Source: Colocasia esculenta
Lineage: Eukaryota > Streptophyta > Magnoliopsida > Alismatales > Araceae
NCBI GenBank assembly: GCA_014218235.1
Contig: CM024753.1
Coordinates: 181,760,348 to 181,824,347, forward strand
Length of the DNA stretch: 64,000 nt
Direction of reading: 5' to 3'
Part shown: piece by piece, positions 25,601 to 37,600 of the stretch
Layout: every line of letters begins with the position of its first letter
How positions within the stretch are numbered: position 1 is the stretch's first letter
Program-made: the position numbers and the translations under genes
The notes under the pieces: generated by a model
Seen by the model: the letters and a program-made list of their open reading frames with translations, nothing else
Database searches by the model: none
Told to the model about the DNA's origin: nothing

Positions 25601-28600
25601 TGCTGAAGTCCTGCTTGTTTTTTTTTGGAGTTTCGCCCGACTTCTCGGAGTTTTGCCCGATCGGAGGGTGCCTTTGCAAGCCTCGGAGTTCTTCCTCGAG
25701 CTTATTCTTTGTGCTTGTTCTTTGTATTCGGTCTATAGACCTTGTGCTGCCGGAGGTGCTGCTGGAGGCCGGCTCCGTTTCCTTGGCGCTTCGCCCCAAC
25801 TTCTCGGAGTTCTGCCCGATCAGAGGGTGCCTTTGCAAGCCTCGGAGTTCTTCCTCGAGCTTGTTCTTTGTACTTGTCTTTCGTACTCGGTCTATAGACC
25901 TTGTGCTGCCGGAATGTTTCCGTGCTTCGTACTTTGATCGGAGACATGTTCTCCTTGTACTTTCATTTTAACGGTGGCGTCCAGAATGCACACTCTGTCA
26001 GCGTTTCCTAAGAGGGGAAGGTCGCACGGTCGCCTCGGCCGAGAAGCCACCTCTCAAACAACAGAGCAAGCCAAGCCGCTGACGCCGCTCGAAATGGCGC
26101 GCGCAGTGCAGCAAGAAAAGAACCGGCGCAAGAACATGAAAAGGCGCCTAAAGAAGCAAGCTGAGCAAGAGGAGGCCGCAGCAGCCCCAGCAGAGCTTAC
26201 TCCACTCCAGAAGCTGCAAAAGCTCATTGATGATCTGGAGGAGTATATTCCCTCTAAGCCCACTTGGGGAGTCCCTCTGGACATATACATCCCGTGGGAA
26301 GAAATGGAGCGCAAAACAAGGCTCAAAAGCTGGCTCCACCAAATGCTACAAAGGGCTTAAGAAGGCGAGAAGCTGCCTCTGCCCGAAGAACTAGCCATCT
26401 TCTATAAGGAAGATGAAATCACCATCGAGAAGTTGGAGGAAATGCTGAAAGACTTCTCGTGCAATATGGTGTCAATACCGCCGCCTGCGAGCTTGCAGTC
26501 ACCGGCTGTTACGCCCCCTGTGGCAACATATCGGCGCTGCAACCGAGGCAAAGGAAAGGGTCGTGGACGAGGAAAGAAATCCTCCCCGTTCCTCAGCGAG
26601 AAAACCAGCTCGCCCGACCTGGGCAAGACTATTGTCTTCCGAGGAGAAAAGCCTCAGCCTGCCCCGGAAATAGAGGTGCGGGCGAACTCCTTCATCTTCG
26701 ACCCATCTGACGAGGAAGAAGAAGAGCAGCAGGATATCGCTAGTGGGCTCTCCGACCGGAGGGCCACCCAGTCAATCCCCTTCGTCCTGTCTGACGAAGA
26801 AGAATATGGGGGATGGGCGATCCCCAACAAGCCTTTCAACCGGAAAACTCCTGAATCGGCCGCCCGGCCCGCTCCGTCCAGAAGCAGCAAAGAAGAAACT
26901 GCCGCCCCGGAGGAAGATTGCCTGGGCTCGTTATTCGAAGAAAAGCCGGACGAGCAACCAGCGGCAAGACGGGTCAACCAATTCGGGCAACCGATAAAGG
27001 CCCTGGAGGATACTGTCCCACCATTGGATCAAACCCGTGCCCGGGCTGACCGCAAAATCATACAGCATATGAAGCGGTTCGCGACCAACATCACCATATG
27101 GGACGCCATTGCCTGGAGCAAAGATTTGAGAACGACGCTCGTCAAAATCTTGCAAGAGCCCGAGGTCTACGAACCTGATGTGACCGAACTCCAGGCACAA
27201 GCCCTAGAAGCACTGGTGGCGGAGGTGACCTTCTCTGACAAAGACATGTTGTTGCCAACGCTATACCACAACCGCCCGTTGTACATGCAAGGAAAAGTCA
27301 ATGGGCACGAGCTCAACCGGATCCTGGTTGACCCCGAGGCGTCGATCAATATCATGCCTCTGAAGACTTTCAAGGCTCTGTATCTTACGCCCTACTTGCA
27401 AAGGGTAAATGATATCAGAATCGCTGGATTCAACCAGAATTCTAAGAACGCCTTGGGAAAGGTGGAAGTGCAGCTGGCCATGGACGGCCTCACTACTAAG
27501 GTCATGTTTTACATCATCAATGCAAACACGTCTTACAAAGCCCTCTTGGGAAGACCCTGGCTCCATGAAAACCGGGTCGTCCCCTCGACTCTCCACCAAT
27601 GTATAAAATACATCAAAGAAGGAGAGCAGCACACGGTCTTTGCAGACCGAGCCCCGTTCCGCCCAAATGAATGCAACTTGGCGGACGCCCAGCTATACCT
27701 CGGCGAACCTCTCGGCGAGCCAGCAACTGCGTCAAAAGGCAAGGAAAAGCAAAATGCCGACGCAAATCGAGCAAGCCAGGGTCAAGAGGAAGAGGAGCTC
27801 TTCACAGTCAATAAAGACCTCCTTGAAGCTCACCGGCTCAGCCGCCTCGCCGAATCCACCACGCCCGGGCCAAGTTGCCCAGAAAGGCGCGAGATCAACT
27901 ACGAAGCAAACGCCATCGGCGAGATCATCAACCGAAGCATCTCCTTGCCGCCGGCATACATGCAATTACTCTTCCATAGGGAGGAGCAATGGGTGGAACG
28001 ACTGAAGACATTCATTGTCACCCATTACAGAAATGATAGTCTCGAGAAGGGCGAGACGCCGAAGCCGATCATCTTCTACAAAGGAGACCCGCTGCCACAT
28101 GGGCCCCTCGAAGACGACTTTGGCTGGAGTCACACGACTCAAACCGCCCCAGAGCCCGTCCAAGAAATGGACGACATGCCCGAGCACATCAAGAAATTGT
28201 GCCAAAGGCAAAAGATTACACAAATGCAAGATTCCTCGCGACGGGAGTACTTCCACCAGCTGTGGTACCCGAAGCAACTCCGAGGGCAACCCCCCTATTG
28301 TGCAAAAGACACTCGGGGGTTGGGCTATGGTCAGGCGGCGGAATGCGAGGCCTACTATACGATCAACACCGTTGGGCTCGCGCCCTTACCTGATCATTGC
28401 CCCTCCGATGGGCAATCTCCTACCCCTGCTACAAAACCACAGCAGGGGGAGGCCGCCCTCGTCCTGTCAAATGGGGCGTCGTGTCAAGAAGCGCCTCAAA
28501 GCGAAGGGGGTCACTTCTGGCCGATCACAGAAGAAGGCTTCGAATACTATGACGTCCTCGTCGCTGACTCCGATGAAGAAAAGGATTTCATCGACCTACA

Positions 28601-31600
28601 GCCGGCGCCCCGTGAACTCGAAGACGGCGGACAAGCTACTGTCGACGAACTGGTCGAACTCGACCTCGGGGAACCAAAAGAACCCCGACCAATCTTCGTC
28701 AACGCCCTCTTAAACGAGGAAGAAAGACGGTCATACCGGCGCCTCTTGCTGGAGTTCAAAGACTGTTTTGCATGGACATACAAAGAAATGCCAGGCCTGG
28801 ACCCCTCCGTGGCTGAGCATGAGTTGTATATACTCCCCGCAGCGAAGCCGGTCAAGCAAGCCCAACGGCGTATGCGCCACGAGCTGGAGCTGAAAGTAAA
28901 TGCCGAGGTGGACAGACTTCTCCAAGTCGACTTCACCGAGCCGTGCATCTATCCAACTTGGCTGGCCAATATAGTGCCAGTCAAGAAGAAGAACGGCGAA
29001 GTCCGGATTTGTATCGACTACAGGGACTTGAACAAAGCCTGCCCAAAGGACGACTTCCCGGTCCCGATCATGGAAACAATGATCGACATGACCACAGGGC
29101 ATGAAGCACTGTCCTTCATGGACGGATCGTCGGGCTATAATCAAATCCGTATGGCTCCCAAAGATAAGGGTCATACCGCCTTCAGGTCCCCCAAAGGGAT
29201 CTACAACTATAAAAGAATGCCCTTCGGCTTGAAGAACGCCGGAGCCACCTACCAACGAGCCATGACCAAGATCTTCGGAGAAATGCTCCACGACTCGGTC
29301 GAGTGCTACGTTGATGATCTGGTCGTCAAGACCAGAAGGCGGGAAGATCACCTAGGTGACTTACGCCAGGTCTTCGAAAGGCTTCGCCAACATCAACTGA
29401 AGATGAACCCGATGAAGTGCGCCTTCGGCGTGTCGAGCGGCAAATTCCTCGGCTTTGTTGTCAAATACCGCGGGATAGAAATTGATCCCGTCAAAATCAA
29501 AGCTATCAGAGAGCTGCCGCCGCCGAAAACCTTAACGGAGCTAAAATCTCTCCAAGGAAGACTGGCCTACATAAGGCGGTTCATCTCCAACCTCGCGGGC
29601 AGGTGCGCCCCCTTCAGTAAATTAATGAAGAAGGGAGCCCCATTTGTATGGGACCAAGAGTGCCAAGATACTTTTGAAGAAATCAAAGAGTATCTCCTTA
29701 CCCCTCCCGTCTTGGGAGCCCCGGTGAAAGATAAGCCGCTCATCCTCTACATCGCAGCTATGGAAACATCGCTGGGGGCACTTCTGGCGCAAGTAAATGA
29801 GGAAGGCAAGGAGCAACCGCTCTATTACCTCACTAGAATGCTGGTGGGTCCGGAGCACCGATATTCCCCAGTGGAGAAAGTGTGCCTAGCGCTGATATTT
29901 GTCGTCAAGAAACTACGGGACTATCTGCTAGCCCATCAAGTCAGCCTCATCTCGAGGATAGACCCGCTAAAGGCGCTCCTCACCCAACCTGTGTTGTCAG
30001 GAAGAATGGGAAAATGGGCCCTCCTCCTCATGGAGTTCGATATCACCTTCGTCCCCAGAAAAGCAATCAAACGGCAAGGTATGGCGGATTTCTTGGCGGC
30101 CCATCCGCTCCCAGCAGGCTCTCCCCTCGAGTTCAAGCTCCCGGAGGAGGAAACGCTCTCATCCCCCCACGGGGAGGGGACCCAACAAAAAGAAGTCCTC
30201 GTTCAAGAAAGTGGGAACACTCTCGCCGTGGAGTTACCACATTGGGAACTCTACTTTGATGGCGCTTCCCGGGTGCTCAAGCAAATTGACGGCACCACAA
30301 CTTATACCTCCGGAGCGGGCATTGTCCTGGTGACTCCACAAGGGGGAATACTGCACAACTCATGTGCACTTATGAAGCCGTTGACCAACAATCAGGCTGA
30401 ATATGAGGCGCTGATCGTGAGACTTCAACTGGCTGCCGAAATGGGCATCAAATGCATAAAAGTCTACGGAGACTCACAGTTGGTCATCCGTCAAGTGCTG
30501 GGGGACTATGAAGTTCGGAAAAAGGAACTGATCCCCTATCATGCCAAAGTAATGAAGCTCTGCGAGAGGTTCTATTTGTTTGAAATCGGACATGTCTCTA
30601 GAGGGCAAAACTCTCAGGCGGATGCGCTAGCCAAACTGGCGTCCGCCCTAAAGCTTCCTCCTGAAGGGGAGTTGGGTATAACTGTCCGACATAGGAGGCC
30701 AACACCAGCGTTCTCGAGGATGACTCCGACCCAGAAAATGCTGAAGTCAACACCCTCGAAGAAGAAGCCGGTCAAGAAGAAGACTGGCGCCAGCCGATCA
30801 TTCAAATAAAGAACGGTTGGCTGCCTTCAGACCGGGCCGAACGAGTCCGACTGCTGCGGCGGGCCACGTCATATCAAATGATCGGGGACCAACTATATCG
30901 GCTTGTCCATGAAAAAGACAAGTCTGTCCTCCTCCGATGTCTCTCCCCTAGAGAAGCCAGAGTCATCATGTACGAAGTCCACTCTGGACTGTGCGGAGCC
31001 CATCAAGCGGGAGACAAGATGAAAATCAACATCAAGCTAAAAGGCTTCTTCTGGCCGACTATGTACACAGATTGCGTCCAGTACGCGCGTACGTGTCATC
31101 AATGCCAGGTCTTCAGTTCGGTGCCAAGAAAGCCGCCGAACGAATTGCATCCAACTGCCCCCACATGGCCATTTGCCGAATGGGGAATGGATGTCGTGGG
31201 ACCATTCCCACCATCCTCTGGCGGCCACAAGTTCATCCTGGCAGCCACCGACTATTTCTCCCGATGGGCAGAAGCAGTCCCTCTCCGGGAGGTAACTGGG
31301 GCAGCTGTTGCAAAATTTGTCAAGCAACACCTGATTTACAGGTTCGGCACCCCTCATCGGATCGTATCAGATAATGGTACGCCCTTCAGAAACAAAACGA
31401 TATATGCGTTGGCGGCCAAATTCCAGATAGATTGGAGGACGTCGACGGTCTACAACCCTCAAGCCAATGGTCTGGCGGAAGCCTTCAACAAGACCCTTTG
31501 CAAACTGCTTGCCAAGATAGTCGGCAATCGCAAACGTGATTGGGGGGAGAAGGCGCACGAAGCGCTCTGGGCATACCGAACGGTCTACAAGACCCCTACC

Positions 31601-34600
31601 GGATGTTCTCCCTTCTCTCTGGTGTACGGAGCCGAAGCTATGCTCCCCATCGAAATCGAAATGTCATCCTACAGGGTAGCCGTCTACACCGGTCTTCAGC
31701 CCGAGGAACGACAAGAAATTGAAAGAAGGTTGGAGGAATTGTCCGACCTAGAGGGCAAAAGGTTGGAAGCATACAAACACCTCCAATCCTATCAAGCCCG
31801 CATGACTCGAGCCTACGACAAGTTGGTTAGGCCCCGTGTCTTCAAGAAAGGTGACCTCGTCATGGTCAAACAAAGAGAGGTCATGGCAGGCAAATCAAGT
31901 GGTAAACTCCAGCCAAACTGGCCCGGACCGTACGTGGTCACTGGAGTGTATGAAGGCGGGGGATACACGCTGGCAACACATGCTGGCGACCGCCCCTTTC
32001 CACCACTAAATGGCAAGCATTTGAAAATGTACTTTGCCCCTGAGCATGAATTCCCCGGGCAGCAGCCCTCTAATCCCCTTATAGCCGAATCAGGCTAGGG
32101 TTGGGCACATGCACCCATTTCAAAAAAAAAAAAAAACAACAACAAGGGAAGGGACTGAAAATAGAGAGGTCCCGGCTGACTTGGTCACTCCCCCCCAAAA
32201 AAAAGGAGTTCCCAAGGGCAAAAGAGCCTATGAAAAAAAAAGATTTTCCCCTCTATGAATTATGTTCTCCTTCTTGGTCAGCAAACCGTCGTGGTCGACC
32301 AAGTCAAACCCTTAGCCAATAAACCCCCAGAAGGTCGGCTAAAACTCCTTCTTGGTCAGCAAACTGCCCAGGTCGACCAAGTCAAACCCTTAGCCAATAA
32401 ACCCCCAGAAGGTCGGCTAAAACTCCTTCTTGGTCAGCAAACCGCCCAGGTCGACCAAGTCAAACCCTTAGCCAATAAACCCCCAGAAGGTCGGCTAAAA
32501 TTCCTTCTTGGTCAGCAAACCATCGTGGTCGACCAAGTCAAACCCTTAGCTAATAAACCCCCAGAAGGTCGGCTAAAACTCCTTCTTGGTCAGCAAACCA
32601 TCGTGGTCGACCAAGTCAATCCCTTAGCCAATAAACCCCCAGAAGGTCGGCTAAAACTCCTTCTTGGTCAGCAAACCATCGTGGTCGACCAAGTCAATCC
32701 CTTAGCCAACAAACCCCCAGGAGGTCGGCTAAAAACTCCTTCTTGGTCAGCAAACTGTCCAGGTCGACCAAGTCAATCCCATAGCCACAAACCCCCAGAA
32801 GGTCGGCTAAAACTTCCCTCTTGGTCAGCAAACCATCGTGGTCGATCAAGTCAAATCCCATAGCCACAAACCCCCAGAAGGTCGGCTAAAACTTCCCTCT
32901 TGGTCAGCAAACCATCGTGGTCGATCAAGTCAAATTCCTTAGCCAGTAAACCCCCAGAAGGTCGGCTAAAACCTCCCTCTTGGTCAGCAAACCGCCCAGG
33001 TCGACCAAGTCAAATCCCATAGCCACAAACCCCCAGAAGGTCGGCTAAAACTTCCCTCTTGGTCAGCAAACCATCGTGGTCGATCAAGTCAAATTCCTTA
33101 GCCAGTAAACCCCCAGAAGGTCGGCTAAAACCTCCCTCTTGGTCAGCAAACCGCCCAGGTCGACCAAGTCAAATCCCTTAGCCAACAAACCCCCAGAAGG
33201 TCGGCTAAAACCTCCCTCTTGGTCAGCAAACCATCGTGGTCGATCAAGTCAAATCCCTTAGCCAACAAACCCCCAGGAGGTCGGCTAAAAACTCCTTCTT
33301 GGTCAGCAAACCGTCCAGGTCGACCAAGTCAATCCCATAGCCACAAACCCCCAGAAGGTCGGCTAAAACTTCCCTCTTGGTCAACAAACCATCGTGGTCG
33401 ATCAAGTCAAATTCCTTAGCCAGTAAACCCCCAGAAGGTCGGCTAAAACCTCCCTCTTGGTCAGCAAACCATCCAGGTCGACCAAGTCAAATCCTTTAGC
33501 CAATAAACCCCCAGAAGCTCGGCTAAAACCTCCCCTTGGTCAGCAACATCCAGGTCGACCAAGTCAAATCCCCTAACCAAGGTTCCTCAACCTCGCTTCG
33601 GATTCTAAAAAAAAAAAAAAAGAAAAGAAAGGGGACTAAAAATAGAGATGTCCCAGCGAACTTGGTCGCTCCCCAAAAGGAGTGCCCAAGAGTAAAAATG
33701 TCCAAAATCCAGCTAAGGTGAAAGCCCGAAATGGCGCCTCAGGCAAAAATGGATAACCCCTTGACGTGAAAACCCGAAAGGGCGCGTTGGAAAAAGTTAG
33801 AGGGGGTTGGCTTCTGTGAAAACCCGAAAGGGCGCAGGAGTCAGTAAAAAAAAAAAAAAATCAAAATCAAAATCAAATCATTACTTATCAAGGCAGGTTT
33901 CGCGCAGCCAGTAAACAAAATGCTAGGCTGTGCCCCTATTCTGCTTGGTAGGTAAACCAGAATGGTAGATCAAGCCATTTTCTTTTGACCAATAAACCTC
34001 CGTGGTCGGTCAAACCTAAATCCTTAGCCAGCAAGCCCCAAGAAGGTAGGCTATCCCTCTTTGACCAATAAACCTCCGTGGTCGGTCAAACCTAAATCCT
34101 TAGCCAGCAAACCCCAAGAAGGTAGGCTATCCCTTTTGACCAATAAACCTCCGTGGTCAGTCAAACCCAAAACCTTAGCCAGCAAACCCCAAAAAGGTAG
34201 GCTATCCTTTGACCAGCAAACCTCCATGGTCGGTCAAAACCTAAAACCCTTAGCCGGAAAACCCCAAGAAGGTAGGCTATCCCTCTTTGACCAACAAACC
34301 TCCGCGGTCGGTCAAACCCAAACCCTTAGCCAGAAAACCCCAAGAAGGTAGGCTATCCCTCTTTGACCAATAAACCTCTGCGGTCGGTCAAACCTAATCC
34401 CTTAGCCAGCAAACCCCAAGAAGGTAGGCTATCCTTTTGGCCAACAAACCCCCGTAGTCGGTCAAAACCTAAATCCTTAGCCAGAAAACCCCAAGAAGGT
34501 AGGCTATCCCCTGTTTGACCAATAAACCTCTGTAGTCGGTCAAGCCAAACTCTTTAGCCAGCTAACCAAAGTGGTAGGCTAATCGAAATTCCCTTAGCCA

Positions 34601-37600
34601 GCAAACCGCAATGGCGGGTTAAATCCAAATGGGAGATCCCTTGATCGATTGCCCCAGGGTCCGGCCCCGAGCCCTAGCAAAAGAAAAAGAAAAAAGAAAA
34701 AAAAAGAAAAAGGGACTAAAAATAAGAGATGTCCCGGCAGACTTGATCATCCTCCAAAAAAAAAGGGATGTTCAAGGGCAAGAAGGCCTCACACCCGGCC
34801 GAGGTGAAAACCCGAAAGGGCGCCTCGGGCAAAAATGGGTAACCCCTCAGTGTGAAAACCCGAAAGGGCGCACTGGAAAAAGCTAGAGGGGGCCATCCCC
34901 GGCGAAAACCCGAAAGGGCGCTTGGGATGGTAATATGAAAAAGAAGATGAAAAAAAAATCATCAAATCAAAGTTGGGTTGCTGGACAAAGCCCCGAGAAG
35001 GCCAACCCCAGCACCCAAAATGTTGCATCAGATCTTGAGGAATGCCACAAATGCAAAATTCAAGCAAAAGATGCCGAGAGCAGACCTGGGAAAAGCCAAT
35101 AAGGCAAATCTCAGGGAGAAGAAATACAAAATCAAGGTCGAAGAGCAAAGCCAGAAGAGGCAAGCCTCCCCGACTAAGGATCAAACTCTGGTTGCTGGAC
35201 AAAGTCCCGAGAAGGCTAGCCCCGGCACCCAAGATGTTGCATCAAATCTGGAAGAATACCAGAAATGCAACGTCCAAAAGACATCGCTCGAACCTACCGG
35301 TCCGAGAAACCGAGTAGAGCGCAGGACAAGTCAAGCCAAGAAACACGGCGTCCAAAAGGAGGAGTCCCAAATAAGTCCCTCAAAAGGTTACTTGAGTGCA
35401 GACGAAGATTGCAACGATGTCAAAGAAAGGCATTGGCAGTAATCTAAAGTCTGTCATTCCTCGAATACAAGGTGCCCGAGACAAGCCCTCGGGGTAGCTG
35501 ATGAAATACATACATCGACTACAAGCAAAAAGGGAGAGGGAACAAAAAAGAACTACACAGCCCCTCCTCTCCGAGAGTCCGCCAAATTGGCCTGGAGAGC
35601 AGAAAGTGCGGCCAAGGAATCCGCGCACTCCCGCTCTACGGCAGCCACCTCCGCATTGGCCGCTGCCACCTCCTCGGCCAGCACAAGAGACGCGGCCTCG
35701 TGCTCAGCCAGGCATGACGAGACCTCCTCAAGCGTCCGTCGGAGGGTAGCGATGTCCGCATGGCAACTGGCGTGGCGGGCACTCAAAGACTCGGCACGGC
35801 CGACCGCGCCCCCTCTCCGCGAGCGAAGAGCCTCGTACCTCTACTCCGCCAAGGCAACCTCCGCCGCAAGCTCCTGGGCCCTGTAGCGAGCAGCCTCCTC
35901 GTGCCTCTGCCCACCTCGCTCCAGAGTACGTCCACGGCGGCCATCCAAGGGTCTCGGGGGCAGCCCATCAAATGGTAGGAGACTGTACTCCTCTCCAGGA
36001 AGTCTCGCACCACGTCGACGGATGGGGGGCTGCTCTCCTCCATGACAGCACGTGCGGACGATATATAGAAGTCGAGCATTCCCTCGGACCCGTGCACTCG
36101 GCTCCTCTGTATGGCGTCGGGCCAACAAATGCCATGCCCCGGAAACGAGGAGGGCCTCTCAAGCGGCGCCTCACTCGAAGACGGAGGGAGTAAGCTGCCG
36201 CCGACTGCTGCCCAAGAAGAAAAATGGGTGAAAAGTCAGAGGGGAGGCAACATAGCCACAATAAACAAAGAAAATAAGGGCCCGGGAACATAGGAGGCTT
36301 GGGGCCCTGATCACTTACCCTGCGTGTCGGATGGCAAAGAAGTGCTATCCCCACTCTCCGGAGGATGCAGGGTACCCGCTGCGGGGGAAAGGACAGCCCC
36401 TAGAGCACTCGACTCCATCATCTCCGCAGCTATCTCGGCGCCGTCTGCAATAGAGAAAGCGTCGAGCAATAAGCACAAAGGCACTCGTCCTCTCTCGCCT
36501 CGTCATGCGTCGGGCCAAAGAAATAGAAAGGGAGGGTTCGCTATTGTGGAAGAAATACCCACCGTCAGCGTCCCCGGCTATCCCTCGGGCAACCTCGCCC
36601 TCTTCCGGCGGAGAAGCGGTGGGAAGCACGGCCGCGGAGGTGACCGCCACTGAAATGCAGAAAGGGCGGAAGTCATTCGCTACATAAACCAGTAAACCAG
36701 ACGCGGCACAGAAGTGGGAAAGAAAAGTAAGGCTCACTTACTCGCGCTGTGAAGGGGTTGCATCCAACCCCCCCCCCCCCCCTCAAGTATGCCTGGGGCA
36801 AAGTCAGAAAAGCCGGGTAGCTCCGCCTCTGACCCAGACAGTAACAGGTCATGTATGGCCTGTAACGAGGATGCCGCGTCTCCAACCGGCACAACCCCAG
36901 CCAGGTGTTCAACACCCTCTGCGGCGGCGGCCTCCACCGGGATGTACTCTGCAAAGAAATGATCAGGGAAAAAAAGCTTGTAAGCCGCGTGCGAACACCA
37001 TGCTGGCCGAGCAAACAAAAGGGGCAGATAGCGCCGGCCCAAGGAGAGGGTGCGCGTCTTACCTGTCTCAGCGGAAGCTACCCGGGGAATATCTGCCCCC
37101 TCAGGAGACGGCGTCCCATCGAACGTGGGATTGTAATCCACGTCGTTTTGAGGAGCCACATCCTCTCGCGGAGTACCCTCCGCCAACTCGCCAATCCCTA
37201 AGGTTGACGCGCCTGTACCAAAAGATGCAAACGCAAATCCCTCGTCAAAAGAAACAAAAGAAGGCAGGAAAGGAGGCGAACGGGGGATGCAAAAACCCAC
37301 CGGCCACAGCCGGAGAAGAAGGCTCGGGGGTCCTTCCTCGAGCCGCCGGTTGCGAAGGACCAGCCTCCTCGCTCGCACGCCTCTTCCGGGCTGACGGGGT
37401 GTCGCGCCTCGGCAAATCCTTCTCGGGGATAAAACACTCTGCTCGGGCCAACACAAAAAAAAAGAGAAGGGAGGAGAGCCCAAATCAGCACGACAAATTC
37501 AAGAAAATGTAAGCCATACTCATAACGAGGGAGGCAACATACCGCGGGGGGCCACAGAAAATGTTGGCCGAAGCACTACCCGATCGAAGGGGACCTTCAC

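Larger units (their letters stand above)
22823..25968 (-). mobile_element. LTR block in inverted orientation
   Basis: Starts TGTTGACACAGGGGAGAG at 22823, directly after a purine-rich tract. Its content is the reverse complement of 8590-11387: GGGGCGTGCCAGCCTGTC, then TCCGT/ACGGA repeats (22995-23150), ACATTTACATCGAG, the 100-bp array, GACTCGCTCGAT words, the hairpin array and both TATA boxes. At 25968 similarity stops and gag sequence of element 2 begins mid-protein. An LTR at this spot should read in the same direction as the 5' LTR of element 1, so this is either a separate solo LTR, an inversion product or an assembly join. Confidence 0.7.

Noticed and set aside
26054..30136. Minus-strand frames of up to 206 codons inside element 2 pol
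   Set aside because: They are antisense to well-supported protease, RT and integrase domains and have no domain of their own.
32255..32863. A 202-codon protein of 26-residue repeats (LLLGQQTAQVDQVKPLANK)
   Set aside because: The frame is open only because the repeat unit is 78 bp. It breaks where units slip, has no domain, and overlaps noncoding hairpin repeats of a retrotransposon.
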